Position numbers and translations under genes: made by a program. Under the pieces are notes generated by a model, which saw nothing but the letters and a program-made list of their open reading frames with translations, did no database searches and was not told the origin of the DNA. This document shows, one piece after another, positions 7,619 through 17,434 of a stretch of 64,000 bases of DNA (positions are counted from its first letter, which is position 1; each line of letters opens with the position of its first letter). The stretch comes from JBEKCP01 sp049509515 (GTDB taxonomy: Bacteria; Planctomycetota; Planctomycetia; Pirellulales; Thermoguttaceae), in NCBI GenBank assembly GCA_049509515.1, contig JBEKZV010000029.1, forward strand, positions 36,852 through 100,851. Direction: 5' to 3'.

Positions 7619-9952
7619 CTACTTTCCGGTGGCCGGGGCCTCGGCGTCAACGTCCACTTCCAGGCAGATCTTGGGCCGCTTGGGAATGTGGACGCGGCCG
7701 GTCCAGCCGTCGTCAACGCCCCGGTCGGGCACCACGCGGAGCGCGAACCCGTTGAACTGGCCCTCTCCACGGGCGATCGCGCGGACGGCCTTCATCACGT
7801 CGATCTTGAACTCCTTGGGCGGCGACCAGTCGGGGGCGTCCTGGGCCAGCTTCGGTACTACGGCGGTGCCGACGACCTCGCCCAGGTTGGCGAAGTCGTA
7901 GGGCTGGCCCGGCTCGGCGGCGACCCGCAGCGCTACCACGCCCACCTTGGTCGAAGCCGACTGGTGCCCGCGGAGGGCGGGAAACACCAGCCGGGCCGCC
8001 ACGAGGGCCTTGGCCGGGGGCAGCCCCGTGAGCTCGCCGCCGATCAGGAAGGCCATCGGATCGACCTTCTCCTGGCCGTTCTTGGGCCACTTGATGAAGT
8101 CCGAGGTGGGCACCGACCCGGATCGGGTGACGAAGTGCCCGGGCACGAGCGGGATCGTCAGCGTCTTCACTTTCCGCTCGACCTTCGGGGGCGGCGGCTG
8201 GCAGCCCATGAGGAACGGATTCGGCAGGCTGGCCAGCATGTCGCCGGCGGCCGGCTTGGGCTCGCGCGAGCCCTCCGGCAGCGCCAACGGCTTCTGGTTC
8301 GGAGTGAGCACCTCGCGGCGGACGAAGATCATCCGCGGGTATACCGGGTACTGGCCCGTGGGGGTCGGGCAGTCGATCTCGAATCGGGCCGGCAGGTCCT
8401 TGGCGGCAAACACCTTCTCGACGCACAGCACCTGCTCGTCCCACGTGGCGTTGTGCCCTTTGGCCAGCTCCTTGCCCTCGTCGCACAGTTGGGCGAACGA
8501 GCGGTTGCGGCTGCCCAGGCGATAGGCATAAGTGACGGCCAGCTTGTTCTGGCCCAGGGCCTTGGGGTCCGCCACGGAAACCGTCACCGTGTTCTTGCCC
8601 GGCGACAGGTAGGGCAGCGATCCGGAGTTGTTCTGCACGGTGGCCTCGAGCTTCAGCGATTGCAGGGCCTGCCGGAAGGTGATTTTGACCAGGGCCGCGA
8701 TCTGGCCCTTGACCGCCGCGGAGAAGTCCGCCAGCTCGACGGCCTTGAACGACTTGCCGCCGTCCACCGAGACCTCGACGCCGTCGGCGCCGGCGGCCTC
8801 GCCGGCCGCCTTGGTCATAATGTACGGGCTGGCCAGCCGCACGACGACCACGCCCGGCTTGCCGCTCTCGGCGGGCACGAGCGACCGGCCGGCGTGCTTC
8901 ACGTTCTCGGTGGCCGCGAACCCCTCCAGCACCGCCGGCGTGGAGAAGTCGGGGGTGAAGCTGAACGTGCCGTTGGCGTAGCTGCGGGCGGGCTTGCTGC
9001 GGACGTAGGGCTCCAGCACCATCCCGATGCCCGGATCGTTCCGCGTGTCCTTGTGGCCTCCGCAGGTGTGGGCGGGGGCGACGTTGTTGCCGGCCCAGTA
9101 CCAAGCGCCCGCGACGGGGTCCCAGGTGTTGGTCAACGAGAAGCCGGGGGCCAGGTTGACGTCGGCCGAGTAGCCGTGGGAAGCGTGGTCGATGCCCGCC
9201 CAGCCTTCGGGCGACCCGGCGCGGTGGTGCGTCTTGAGGCCGCCGATGACGTCGTCGATCCCGTCGCCGCAGGAGAGGAAGGAGGGGGCCTGCCAGTTCA
9301 CTTTGTCGCCGTACCAGGCGAACTGGTTGTCCCTGGTATAGACGCATTTCCGCTCGGGGTCGAGGAAGAAGACCTGCTTGATCAGGGCGTCGGAGTTCCG
9401 CGTGAGATCGTCTTCGCCGGCGATGGTCCTGCCGCCGGGGGCGGAGGGGTCGGGCATCCAGGCGTAGAACTTCAGGAACGAGTCGAGGTAGTGCCACTTG
9501 CCGTCGTAGCCGGCCTCGACCGTGGTGTGCCCGTTCCAACCCACGAACCGCCACTCCCAACCCAGGGCCCGCCACAGGGCCGACTCCTCGGAGTGCAGGC
9601 CGCCGCACAGGCTCCAGCCGTAGACGTTGATTTCCTTCAAGACGCTCAGGCCGCCCGGCTCGCCGGGATACGCGCGATGGTAGTGCGACAACTGCATGAA
9701 GTTGTAGATGGCCACGGCCCTCTCATCGTTGGTCTTGCAGCCCCGCGTGACCGTCTCGGCGATCGCCTTGAGGCTGGAGCAGTCGGGCGCCTTGTCGGGC
9801 AGGACCTTGATCCCGCTCACCAATCCGGGGACGCTGCCGCCCGGCTCGGCCGCCTGGGCCGCTCCTTGCACGAGCAGCACGGCCAGCAGCGCCAGCCCGA
9901 CGCCGGCACCGCGGGACAAACGATCGCTATGAATTCGGATGGACGACAGCAT
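7619..9952 (-). CDS. Exported transglutaminase-like protein
   Basis: This encodes 777 residues with a signal peptide ending near AAQAA (about residue 35). The N-terminal third has a transglutaminase/protease-like catalytic layout: Cys116 in YGWSLCGGLH, His142 in GWNGHTTVEAGYDG, and Asp157 in KWHYLDSF. These domains hydrolyse or cross-link amide bonds. The remaining 500 residues contain beta-rich stretches that resemble carbohydrate-binding or Ig-like modules (for example GKNTVTVSVADP), but I cannot name them. I chose the ATG at 9952 because the leader starts there. The gene is divergent from the Gfo/Idh/MocA gene, with a 416-base gap holding a palindromic repeat. Substrate unknown. Confidence 0.65.
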   Translation of the reverse strand: MLSSIRIHSDRLSRGAGVGLALLAVLLVQGAAQAAEPGGSVPGLVSGIKVLPDKAPDCSSLKAIAETVTRGCKTNDERAVAIYNFMQLSHYHRAYPGEPGGLSVLKEINVYGWSLCGGLHSEESALWRALGWEWRFVGWNGHTTVEAGYDGKWHYLDSFLKFYAWMPDPSAPGGRTIAGEDDLTRNSDALIKQVFFLDPERKCVYTRDNQFAWYGDKVNWQAPSFLSCGDGIDDVIGGLKTHHRAGSPEGWAGIDHASHGYSADVNLAPGFSLTNTWDPVAGAWYWAGNNVAPAHTCGGHKDTRNDPGIGMVLEPYVRSKPARSYANGTFSFTPDFSTPAVLEGFAATENVKHAGRSLVPAESGKPGVVVVRLASPYIMTKAAGEAAGADGVEVSVDGGKSFKAVELADFSAAVKGQIAALVKITFRQALQSLKLEATVQNNSGSLPYLSPGKNTVTVSVADPKALGQNKLAVTYAYRLGSRNRSFAQLCDEGKELAKGHNATWDEQVLCVEKVFAAKDLPARFEIDCPTPTGQYPVYPRMIFVRREVLTPNQKPLALPEGSREPKPAAGDMLASLPNPFLMGCQPPPPKVERKVKTLTIPLVPGHFVTRSGSVPTSDFIKWPKNGQEKVDPMAFLIGGELTGLPPAKALVAARLVFPALRGHQSASTKVGVVALRVAAEPGQPYDFANLGEVVGTAVVPKLAQDAPDWSPPKEFKIDVMKAVRAIARGEGQFNGFALRVVPDRGVDDGWTGRVHIPKRPKICLEVDVDAEAPATGK

Positions 9953-10109
9953 GGCAACACCTCCGGAATCAAGGGAAAATGTGCAGGGGCCTTGGGCGTG
10001 TGCAATACGGGATGCGCGTGCGGCAGGAACGATCATCTTGGCCTAAAGCGGCCGGAAAGTCAACCTCCTGCCGGACCTGCGGGTGGCAAGTCTTCCTGGC
10101 GGGGCAGTC

Positions 10110-10271
10110 GTAGGGTGGGCCGAGCAGGTGTAGGGTGGGGCGACGGGCACCGACCGGGCACCGTGCGCAGCATGGTCGGCGGTGGTCGGCGAGCCCCGCC
10201 ATTTTCCGGGCGGATTATTATGGTGGGGCTCGCCGACCATGCTGCGCACGGTGCCCGTCGACCCACCCTAC
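10110..10271. repeat. GTAGGGTGGG palindromic repeat, long compound copy
   Basis: The longest copy of the family in the window. Two tandem left ends (GTAGGGTGGG at 10110-10119 and 10130-10139) are followed by a long imperfect hairpin and the right end ACCCACCCTAC at 10261-10271. The internal arm GGGCACCGTGCGCAGCATGG (10155-10174) is mirrored by CCATGCTGCGCACGGTGCCC (10237-10256). It occupies most of the gap between two divergent genes, so it may carry or disturb their promoters. The remainder of 9953-10368 shows no other feature that I can support. Confidence 0.8.
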
Positions 10272-10368
10272 AATTTCTGGCGCGGCATGGTTGACACGGC
10301 CGCAGCGGCTATGTAGGTTGGGGCTGTATCCCGCAAGTCCAACTCGCGTCCTCAAGGGGGTAGGTTTC

Positions 10369-11622
10369 ATGGCAACCAAGCAGTCGGGGGCAACTCGGCG
10401 TGGGTTCCTGAAGGGGATGGCGGCGGCCGCGGCGGCCCCGTATTTCATCCCCGCCGCAGCCCTGGGCGGCGACGGCCGGCCGGCGCCCAGCAACCGCATT
10501 ACCATGGGCTTCGTCGGCGTGGGCGGCCAGGGCTCCGGCGACATGGGCGGATTCCTGGGGGCCCCGGAAGTCCAGGCACTGGCCGTGTGCGACGTCGACT
10601 CGGGAGCCCGCCGGCGGGCCAAGGACCGCGCCGACCAGCACCATGCCCGCGAGAGGGCCGCCGGCACCTATAAAGGCTGCGCCGACTACAACGATTTTCG
10701 CGACCTCTGCGCCCGGCCGGACATTGACGCCGTGTTCTGCGCCACGCCCGACCACTGGCACGCCCTGGTCACCTGCGAGGCGATGCGCAACGGCAAGGAC
10801 GTGTACTGCGAGAAGCCGGAGACGCTGACGGTCCACGAGGGGCGGGTGATGGTCGAGACGGCCCGCCGCTACGGCCGCGTCTTCTCCGGCGGCAGCCAGC
10901 GGGTGTGGGAGGACTACAACTGGTACCACCGCATGATGTGGGCCGGCACCATCGGCGAGCTTCAAGAGATTTGGGTGGACATCGGCGGGCCGTCGGGAGA
11001 GATGCTCTGCCCGGCCGAGCCCGTGCCCGCAGGCATGGACTGGGACATGTGGCTTGGCTCGGCCCCGTGGCGGCCGTACAACCATGCCTATCACCCGTTC
11101 AACTGGCGCGGCTGCCGCGACTTCTCCGGCGGCGGCATGACCGATTGGGGGGCGCATCACATCGGCGGGGCGCTGTTCGCCGCACAGCTCTACGATAAAC
11201 CGCTGCCGGTCGAGGTCATCCCGCCCGGCAAGGACAATCCCGGCCTGACCTACAAGTATGCCAACGGCGTCCGCATGCACCTCGGCGGCAGTTGGGGTGG
11301 CGGTCCGCTGGCGTTCAAGGGCACCCTGGGCGAGGTCCCGGACCGCCGCGGGCCCAGGGCCGCGCCGCCGGCAATCAATATCCCGAACTACAAAGGCCGC
11401 GGCGGCATCTTCGGCGACTTCCTGCACTGCGTCAAAACCCGCCAGCGGCCGTTCCGCGACATCGAGATCGCCCACCGCACCGTGGCGACGTGCCACCTGG
11501 CCAACATCGCCTTCTGGAGCGGCCGGGCGTTCCGCTTCGATCCGGTCAAGGAAGAGATCGTCGGCGACCAAGCCTTGAACCGCTGGATCGACCGCCCGCG
11601 GCGGGCCCCCTGGATTCTGTAA
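10369..11622 (+). CDS. Tat-exported Gfo/Idh/MocA-family oxidoreductase
   Basis: This encodes 417 residues. A twin-arginine leader (TRRGFLKGMAAAAAAPYF, Arg10-Arg11) is followed by a Rossmann fold with the NAD(P)-binding loop GVGGQGSG at 50-57 and the family motif EKP at 148-150 (VYCEKPETL), whose Lys is catalytic in relatives. The C-terminal half includes GGGMTDWGAHHIGGALF, typical of the planctomycete branch. Members oxidise or reduce sugars and inositols using NAD(P)(H); Tat export implies a folded enzyme with cofactor bound outside the cytoplasm. The ATG at 10369 follows AAGGGGG. It heads a rightward group with a HEAT protein, a sugar isomerase and glycoside hydrolases. Confidence 0.85.
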   Translation: MATKQSGATRRGFLKGMAAAAAAPYFIPAAALGGDGRPAPSNRITMGFVGVGGQGSGDMGGFLGAPEVQALAVCDVDSGARRRAKDRADQHHARERAAGTYKGCADYNDFRDLCARPDIDAVFCATPDHWHALVTCEAMRNGKDVYCEKPETLTVHEGRVMVETARRYGRVFSGGSQRVWEDYNWYHRMMWAGTIGELQEIWVDIGGPSGEMLCPAEPVPAGMDWDMWLGSAPWRPYNHAYHPFNWRGCRDFSGGGMTDWGAHHIGGALFAAQLYDKPLPVEVIPPGKDNPGLTYKYANGVRMHLGGSWGGGPLAFKGTLGEVPDRRGPRAAPPAINIPNYKGRGGIFGDFLHCVKTRQRPFRDIEIAHRTVATCHLANIAFWSGRAFRFDPVKEEIVGDQALNRWIDRPRRAPWIL

Positions 11623-11890
11623 GCCGGTAAGAGCAGGAAGGCAGCCGGTCTCGGCGCTGGGTTAATCGTGTTGGAAAGCGTGTACTGAGAGATTTTGACG
11701 CAAAGGCGCGCAGCCGCAAAGGCGCAATGAGACAGAGGGGGCCGTAGTTTACAACGACGCCTCAGCATGAGCAATTTCCTATGCTTTCCCTGCCTTTATC
11801 CTGCTTTTGCTTTGCGCCTTGGCGTAGAAACAAGAATCGAACAAGCCCTGCTCTTGCATTCCGCCCATTCCACCAGAGAGGTCTGTACCC
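11623..11890. repeat. Intergenic stretch with CGCAAAGGCGC-type inverted repeat
   Basis: Between the oxidoreductase and the HEAT-repeat gene. GACGCAAAGGCGC (11697-11709) and a second GCAAAGGCGCAA (11715-11726) are opposed by TTTGCGCCTTGGCGT (11811-11825), an imperfect inverted repeat of about 15 bases. No gene is seen. GAGAGG about ten bases before the next ATG may serve as its ribosome-binding site. Confidence 0.5.
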
Positions 11891-14050
11891 ATGAGGCCCT
11901 ACCAGAGCGCAGTCCTGGCCGTCGGAATCGTTTTTGCGAGCGCCGCCTTGCGGGCGGCCGAGAAACCCAATATTGACGAGCTCACGCAGGAGTTGGCCGG
12001 TGAGAGGCCCGCCGTCCAGCGGACGCCCGAGCAGTTCCAAGCGGTCTACCTCCTCGTGCTCGACTCGCTGATGCCGAACATGGGCAACGAGGACCCGGGC
12101 AGGCGCGAAGGCCCGCAGGCCAGGATCGAGAAGATCGCCTTCCACGCCAGCCGGCCGGGCGCGGAGGCCCAACGGGCCGCCTGCGCCAAGGCCATCGCCG
12201 CCCGATTGGGGCCCGCGGCGGGGCCGCTGGGCCGCGCCTGGCTGCTGCGGCAGCTCGAGCGGATCGGCCGCGGCGAGGCCGTGCCGCAGGTCGCCAAGCT
12301 GCTGGCCGATCCGGACCCGCTGGTGCGCGAGTCGGCCCGCCGCGCACTCCAGAAAAACCCCGCCTTGGAAGCCGACGCGGCTCTCGGGCAGGCCATCGGC
12401 TCCGCCGCCGCGCCGGCCTGGCGCGTGGCCCTGATCAATGCCCTGGCCCTGCGGCGCGAGCCGTCGAACCTCCACCTCCTGCTGGGTGAAGCGGCGGCCG
12501 ACAACGACGACGTCCGCACCGCCGCGGTCATCGGCCTGGCGAACCTCGGCGACCCGGCGGGGCTGGCGCCCGTCGCGGCCGCCACACAGAAGGGCACGCC
12601 GCGAGCCAAGGCCGTCGCCGCCGACTGCTGTTTCCGCCTGGCCGATGCACTGGCCGGCAAGGGCGACAAGGCCACGGCCCTGGCCGTCTACAGGAAACTG
12701 GCCGCCGAGGATCACCTGAAGTGCGCCGCCCTGGTGGGCATCGGCCGGGCCGGGAGTGCCGGCGATTTGCCCACTCTGCTGGACGCCGCAGCCGACCGGG
12801 ACGCGAAGGTCCGCGGCGCCGCTGTCGAGGCCCTCCGCCTGCTCGAAGGCAACGGCGTCACCGCGGCCATCGCCGCCAAGATTCCAGCGGCCGAGCCGGA
12901 GATGAAGGTGTCGCTCCTGCGGGCCCTGGCGTGCCGCGGGGACAAGGGCACCGCATCCGTCTTCACTACTGCCGCCGGCGACGCCGATGAGGCGGTCCGG
13001 GCGGCGGCGCTCGGGGGCCTGGGCACGCTGGGCGGTCCCGCTTCGGTGCCGCTCTTGCTCAAGGCCGGCGCCGCCGGCAAGTCGCAGGAAGTTGCCCGGC
13101 AAAGCCTCCAATCGCTGCCGGGCCCGGAGATCGACAACGCCCTCCTGGCCGCGTTGGACGATAAGGACCAGATGGTCCGCGTCGAGGTGGTCGCCGCCCT
13201 GGCGGCCCGGCATGTGGTCGCCGCCACGCCGGCCCTCCTCAAGACGGCCGAGGACGCCGACGCGGGCGTCCGTCACGAGTCGCTCAAGGCCCTGGGTCAC
13301 ATGGGGCCAACCACCGCCCTGTCGGGCTTGGCCGCGGTGCTCGTAAGGACCGAGCACCCCACACTCCGCAGCGAAGCCGCCAACTCCCTTGTGAGCATCG
13401 CCAATCGCGACGGGGACATCGAGGGCCGGTGCCTGCCGGTGGTCCAGGCGCTGGGCTCGTCGGGCGGGCCGGCGAAGCTCGCACTCTTGGACGTGCTGGG
13501 GCGGATCGGCGGACAGAAGTCGCTGGAGGCCGTCCGCGCGGCCCTGAACGCCCCGGACGCGAAGGTCCGGGATGCGGCATTCCACGCGCTGGGCGAGTGG
13601 CCGGATGCCGCGGCGGCGGCGGATCTGCTCCGCATCGCCAAGACCGCGCCCAGCGAGGTCCGGCAAGCGCAGGCCCTCAGCAGTTACATCCGCGTGTGTG
13701 CGATCCGCAGCGAGCGTCCGGCAGCCGAGACGGCCAGGCTGCTGGCCGCCGGCCTGGCGGCCGCCAGGCGGCCCGACGAGAAGAAGCTGGCCCTCGGCGC
13801 ATTCACCGAGGTCCGCGACATCATCGCCCTCCAGGCGGTCGTGCCCTGCCTCGGCGACCCCGCCCTGACCGAAGAGGCCGCCTGCGCCGCGGCCCACATC
13901 GGCCGCGATATCTGGCCCAATCACCCCGAAGCCGTCCAGGCCGCCATGCGGAAGGTGCTGGAAGTCTCCAAGAACGACAACTTCCGCCGCGAGGCCCAGG
14001 AGGCCCTCGACCACGCCCAGCAGAAGCTGAAGGAAGCCAAGCCGCGATAA
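11891..14050 (+). CDS. Exported HEAT-repeat protein
   Basis: This encodes 719 residues: a signal peptide (MRPYQSAVLAVGIVFASAALRA), then almost entirely HEAT/armadillo-like helical repeats of 30-35 residues. Examples are PDPLVRESARRALQK and DAKVRDAAFHALGEW, with recurrent VR and AL spacing. Such solenoids bind partner proteins. The C-terminal end reads VSKNDNFRREAQEALDHAQQKL. It sits between two Tat-exported sugar enzymes on the same strand, 24 bases before the isomerase start, so it is probably co-transcribed and may organise exported enzymes; that role is inference. Confidence 0.75.
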   Translation: MRPYQSAVLAVGIVFASAALRAAEKPNIDELTQELAGERPAVQRTPEQFQAVYLLVLDSLMPNMGNEDPGRREGPQARIEKIAFHASRPGAEAQRAACAKAIAARLGPAAGPLGRAWLLRQLERIGRGEAVPQVAKLLADPDPLVRESARRALQKNPALEADAALGQAIGSAAAPAWRVALINALALRREPSNLHLLLGEAAADNDDVRTAAVIGLANLGDPAGLAPVAAATQKGTPRAKAVAADCCFRLADALAGKGDKATALAVYRKLAAEDHLKCAALVGIGRAGSAGDLPTLLDAAADRDAKVRGAAVEALRLLEGNGVTAAIAAKIPAAEPEMKVSLLRALACRGDKGTASVFTTAAGDADEAVRAAALGGLGTLGGPASVPLLLKAGAAGKSQEVARQSLQSLPGPEIDNALLAALDDKDQMVRVEVVAALAARHVVAATPALLKTAEDADAGVRHESLKALGHMGPTTALSGLAAVLVRTEHPTLRSEAANSLVSIANRDGDIEGRCLPVVQALGSSGGPAKLALLDVLGRIGGQKSLEAVRAALNAPDAKVRDAAFHALGEWPDAAAAADLLRIAKTAPSEVRQAQALSSYIRVCAIRSERPAAETARLLAAGLAAARRPDEKKLALGAFTEVRDIIALQAVVPCLGDPALTEEAACAAAHIGRDIWPNHPEAVQAAMRKVLEVSKNDNFRREAQEALDHAQQKLKEAKPR

Positions 14051-14074
14051 CCTTTCCTTGACGGAGAACGAATC

Positions 14075-14974
14075 ATGCACGTCGACCGACGCCAATTCCT
14101 TGCCGGCGGGGCAGCCGCCTTGGCCTGCACCGTCCCCTCAGCGGCCCGCGGAGCCGCCGCCGCCACCGCGAAACCCCAGGCCGTTTTCCAGCTTTCCAGC
14201 CAGTTGGGCGTCGTTCCCGGCAAGGAGCTGGCCGAGAAACTGGCCCACATGCAGAAGTGGGGCTTCGACGCCGTGGAGTTGCCCAGCGACGTTGCGGGCA
14301 AGGTCAAATTCTATCAGGACGCGGTCGCCAAGACGAAGCTCAAGACAAGCGCGGTCTGCTGGGGTTCCGACCGGGGCGGATTGGTCTCCGAGGTCGTCGA
14401 GCGCCGCGCGAAGACGGCCCAGGCCCTCAAGCGGGTGCTGGCCGCGGCCGGCGAACTCAAGTGTACCGGAGTGGTCTACGCCCCGTGCTTCCACGGCGAG
14501 ACCAAGCTCCCCGTGCAGGAGATTCGCGCGGTGCTGGTCGATCTGCTGCCGGAGATCGGCGCGTATGCCGTCGAGGTGGGCTGCCGCCTGGTGATGGAGC
14601 CGCTCTGCCGCATGGAGACCTTCTTCCTGCGGCAGTTGGCCGACGCGGCGAGCATCTGCCGCGACTGTCACAGCCCCGGCATCTGCATGATGGGCGATTT
14701 CTATCACATGGCCCACGAGGAGACCAGTTGCATGGGGGCCTTTCTCTCGGCCGGCCCGTACCTGCACCACGTCCACATGGCGTCGAAGAACCGCCGCGTC
14801 CTGCCCGGCCAGGAGCCGGAAGAGGACGGTCCGCGGTACCTCGACGGCTTCCGCGGCCTGAAGTACATCGGTTACCGCGACTATTGCAGCTTCGAGTGCG
14901 GCGTCGAGGGGGACAAGATGGTCGAGATCCCCCGCTCGATGGCCTTTCTCCGCCGCGAGTGGGAGCAGGCCTGA
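14075..14974 (+). CDS. Tat-exported TIM-barrel sugar isomerase/epimerase
   Basis: This encodes 299 residues. The Tat-like leader (RRQFLAGGAAALACTVPSAA) precedes a xylose-isomerase-like TIM barrel (AP-endonuclease-2 family). Metal-ligand candidates are Glu in RLVMEPLCR, Asp in GICMMGDFYHMAHE, His in HHVHMASKNR and Glu in YCSFECGVEGD. The family covers hydroxypyruvate isomerase, ketose 3-epimerases and inosose dehydratase, so the exact reaction is uncertain. It follows the HEAT protein closely and is followed by a strong hairpin at 15015-15095. Confidence 0.75.
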   Translation: MHVDRRQFLAGGAAALACTVPSAARGAAAATAKPQAVFQLSSQLGVVPGKELAEKLAHMQKWGFDAVELPSDVAGKVKFYQDAVAKTKLKTSAVCWGSDRGGLVSEVVERRAKTAQALKRVLAAAGELKCTGVVYAPCFHGETKLPVQEIRAVLVDLLPEIGAYAVEVGCRLVMEPLCRMETFFLRQLADAASICRDCHSPGICMMGDFYHMAHEETSCMGAFLSAGPYLHHVHMASKNRRVLPGQEPEEDGPRYLDGFRGLKYIGYRDYCSFECGVEGDKMVEIPRSMAFLRREWEQA

Positions 14975-15014
14975 CGGCGGCGTGACACTACATCGCTGGG
15001 CGCGGGAAACTGAT

Positions 15015-15095
15015 GTTTAGCGGGCGGGCTTGCCCGCCGTGCTGCGGCGTGGCTTTTTCCGCGCACCACCCGGCGGGCAAGCCTGCCCGCTAAAC
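15015..15095. repeat. Long near-perfect hairpin (GTTTAGCGGGC repeat)
   Basis: 24-base arms (15015-15038 and 15072-15095) pair with one mismatch around a 33-base loop. The ends read GTTTAGCGGGCGGG and CCTGCCCGCTAAAC. It could stop transcription after the isomerase, but it has no T-run and lies just nine bases before the next start codon, so a dispersed REP-like element is the more likely reading. Confidence 0.75.
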
Positions 15096-15103
15096 GAACT
15101 CGA

Positions 15104-17311
15104 ATGAGACCGACATCAATGCGCCCTGAATTCTTCCGTGTCCCGCTTCTCGTCCTGACCGCGCTCGCAGCCGCCGCAGTCGCCCAGGCCGCGCAACCGC
15201 TCGCCCGCCCGGCGGCCGAGGCCCCCGTCAACGCCCGCGACTGCCTGGGCACGCAGATCTGGATCGAGCGCGACGACACCCGGGAGCGGATCGACCGGCT
15301 GTTCGCCTCCGCCGCGGCGTCCGGCCACGGCTGGGTGCGGATCTTCCTCATGTGGCCGTGGATCGAGCCCACCCCGGGCCAGTGGGACTTCCAGCGATTC
15401 GACTGGGCCTTCGACGCCGCCGCCAGGCACGGCCTGCGGATCAAGGCCACGCTGACCTGCAATTCGGGGCCCTGGCACGTCGGCACCCCTTCGATGCTCC
15501 ATTCCCACACGGGCTTCCTGGCGCCCGAGCAGCGGGAGCCGATGCGCCGCTACATCCGCCGGTGCGTCGAGCGGTACCACCGCCATCCGGCCCTGGGGCA
15601 GTGGATCCTGTGGAACGAGCCCGGCGATTCGGCCGATCCCACCGCCGAGCGGCTCAAGTTCTGGCAGGACTGGCTGCAAACGAAGTTCGCCGGCCACATC
15701 GAGACCCTCAACCGCGACTGGCTGACCGGCTACCGCGACTTCCGCGAGATTCCGCTGGCCGCCGAGGTCCCCAATTTGTTGCAGCGCGGCCACGCCTGGA
15801 ACCAGTACGGGCCGTGGCTGGCCGACTACCAGGCCCGCCGCGATTGGCTCTTGGGCGAGCTCGCATGGGTCCAGGCCGAGGTCCGCCGCAGCGACCCCAA
15901 GACCGAGACCTGTGTCAATCCCTCCTCGGTGTTCGCCAATCACGCCGCGGTCGGCTACGATTTTCCCCGGATGGCCGATCTGGTGGACGTGCTGGGGGCC
16001 AGTTATCATCCGGCCTGGCATTTCACCTTCGCCGCGCGGCCCCAGTTCCCGGGGCTGATCGCCGCGGGCGTAAAGTACCTCCAGGCCGCCGGGGTGCGGA
16101 AGCCGGTCGAGGTGACCGAGGTGCAGACCGGCAACACGGTCAATTCCAGCACCCGCCCCAACGCCGTGCAGCCGGAGGAGCTTGCCCGCTTCCATCTTGC
16201 GGCCCTGGCCTGCGGGGCCAACTCGGTGACCGGCTGGTGTTTCAATCAGCGGCGGGGGCAGAACGAGGCCGGGGATTGGGCGTTGCTCGACAACCTCGAC
16301 GAGCCCAGCCCCCGCAGCCGCATGATTCGCCGCCTGCACGATACGCTGGAGGCGGCCTTCGCCCGGACCGGCCGCTGGAAGGCCGCTGCGAACCGCGCGG
16401 TGGTGGTCGGGCACCCGAAGTCCCAGGCCCTGGAGTTGATCGAGGCCCGCTTCGGCGGAAACGTCAACGGCCGCATGGCCGCCGACGGCGCCCGCAGCCA
16501 GGCCCTCTTGACCACGGTGCTGGTGGAGTGCGGCATCCCCGCCGCCCCCGCCTACCTCGACCGGCTCGACCGCGCGGTGACGCCCGACGGGCTGGTGGTG
16601 GCTTCGCACGTGGTCGCCTGGGACGAGGCGGACGGCCGGCGGCTCCTGCAATTCGCCGAGCAAGGCGGGCGGCTCCTGGTGGACGCCGCTTCCGGCCGCA
16701 GGGATTCCGCGGCCCGAATGCACTACCCCTGGCCCGGCGGGCTCGCCCCGCAGATCGGCCTCCGCGCCCGCGAGCTGGAGAGCAACTCGGACGGGCACAA
16801 GATCGAGCTGGACGGCCGCCCGGCGGGCAAGTTCCTCCTGGCCCGCTTGCATGCCGTTTTCGACGATACCGCCGTCTGGTCCGCCTGGGACCAACCGCGA
16901 TTCCAGGAGGACGGCGAGCCGCTGGTCTGGCAACGCTCTTACGGCAAAGGCCGCATCATCCTGGTCCGCGGCTACCTGGGCGCCTCGTATCTCTACGATC
17001 CCGACACGCTGCCGGTCGTCCGCTACATCCTGCAAAGGGCGGGCGAGGGGCTCGCCGGCACGGTCCGTCCCCGCTCGGCGGGCGACGTGGTCTACGCCAT
17101 TCCCGTCGAGGTGGAACGGGGCGCGCTGACCGTGGTGCTCGCCGAGAGCCTGCCCGGCCGCCAGAACCGCCCGCTGCGGCTCCAGGCCGCCCGTGCCGCC
17201 TACCATGACTTCTGGTCCGGCGCGGACCTCGCGACCGGCCCCGACGGAGAACTGGTTTTGGAGGCCAAAGACGGCATCGCCATCCTATGGCGATCCGGGG
17301 TGGGGCGGTAA
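15104..17311 (+). CDS. Exported GH42-like beta-galactosidase-family protein
   Basis: This encodes up to 735 residues with a signal peptide (MRPEFFRVPLLVLTALAAAA). The first 400 residues form a GH42-type (clan GH-A) TIM barrel: WPWIEPTPGQWDF near 85, the acid/base Asn-Glu in LWNEPG (Glu about 172) and the likely nucleophile Glu in KPVEVTEVQTG (about 338). The rest resembles the trimerisation and beta domains of GH42 enzymes (LVVASHVVAWDEADGRRL). The expected activity is hydrolysis of beta-galactosides or a related glycan outside the cytoplasm. The start is either 15104 or the ATG at 15119, and the signal peptide fits both. Confidence 0.75.
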   Translation: MRPTSMRPEFFRVPLLVLTALAAAAVAQAAQPLARPAAEAPVNARDCLGTQIWIERDDTRERIDRLFASAAASGHGWVRIFLMWPWIEPTPGQWDFQRFDWAFDAAARHGLRIKATLTCNSGPWHVGTPSMLHSHTGFLAPEQREPMRRYIRRCVERYHRHPALGQWILWNEPGDSADPTAERLKFWQDWLQTKFAGHIETLNRDWLTGYRDFREIPLAAEVPNLLQRGHAWNQYGPWLADYQARRDWLLGELAWVQAEVRRSDPKTETCVNPSSVFANHAAVGYDFPRMADLVDVLGASYHPAWHFTFAARPQFPGLIAAGVKYLQAAGVRKPVEVTEVQTGNTVNSSTRPNAVQPEELARFHLAALACGANSVTGWCFNQRRGQNEAGDWALLDNLDEPSPRSRMIRRLHDTLEAAFARTGRWKAAANRAVVVGHPKSQALELIEARFGGNVNGRMAADGARSQALLTTVLVECGIPAAPAYLDRLDRAVTPDGLVVASHVVAWDEADGRRLLQFAEQGGRLLVDAASGRRDSAARMHYPWPGGLAPQIGLRARELESNSDGHKIELDGRPAGKFLLARLHAVFDDTAVWSAWDQPRFQEDGEPLVWQRSYGKGRIILVRGYLGASYLYDPDTLPVVRYILQRAGEGLAGTVRPRSAGDVVYAIPVEVERGALTVVLAESLPGRQNRPLRLQAARAAYHDFWSGADLATGPDGELVLEAKDGIAILWRSGVGR

Positions 17312-17434
17312 AATGAACCTGCGCGATGCCAGGAGGGCCGGAAACGCGCGCTACGCGCGCCAAAGTCTCAGATCAGTTGAGAGTTTATTTGGCGGCAGGC
17401 CGACCCGGTTCTTGGCCACTGCCGGAGAAAGCCG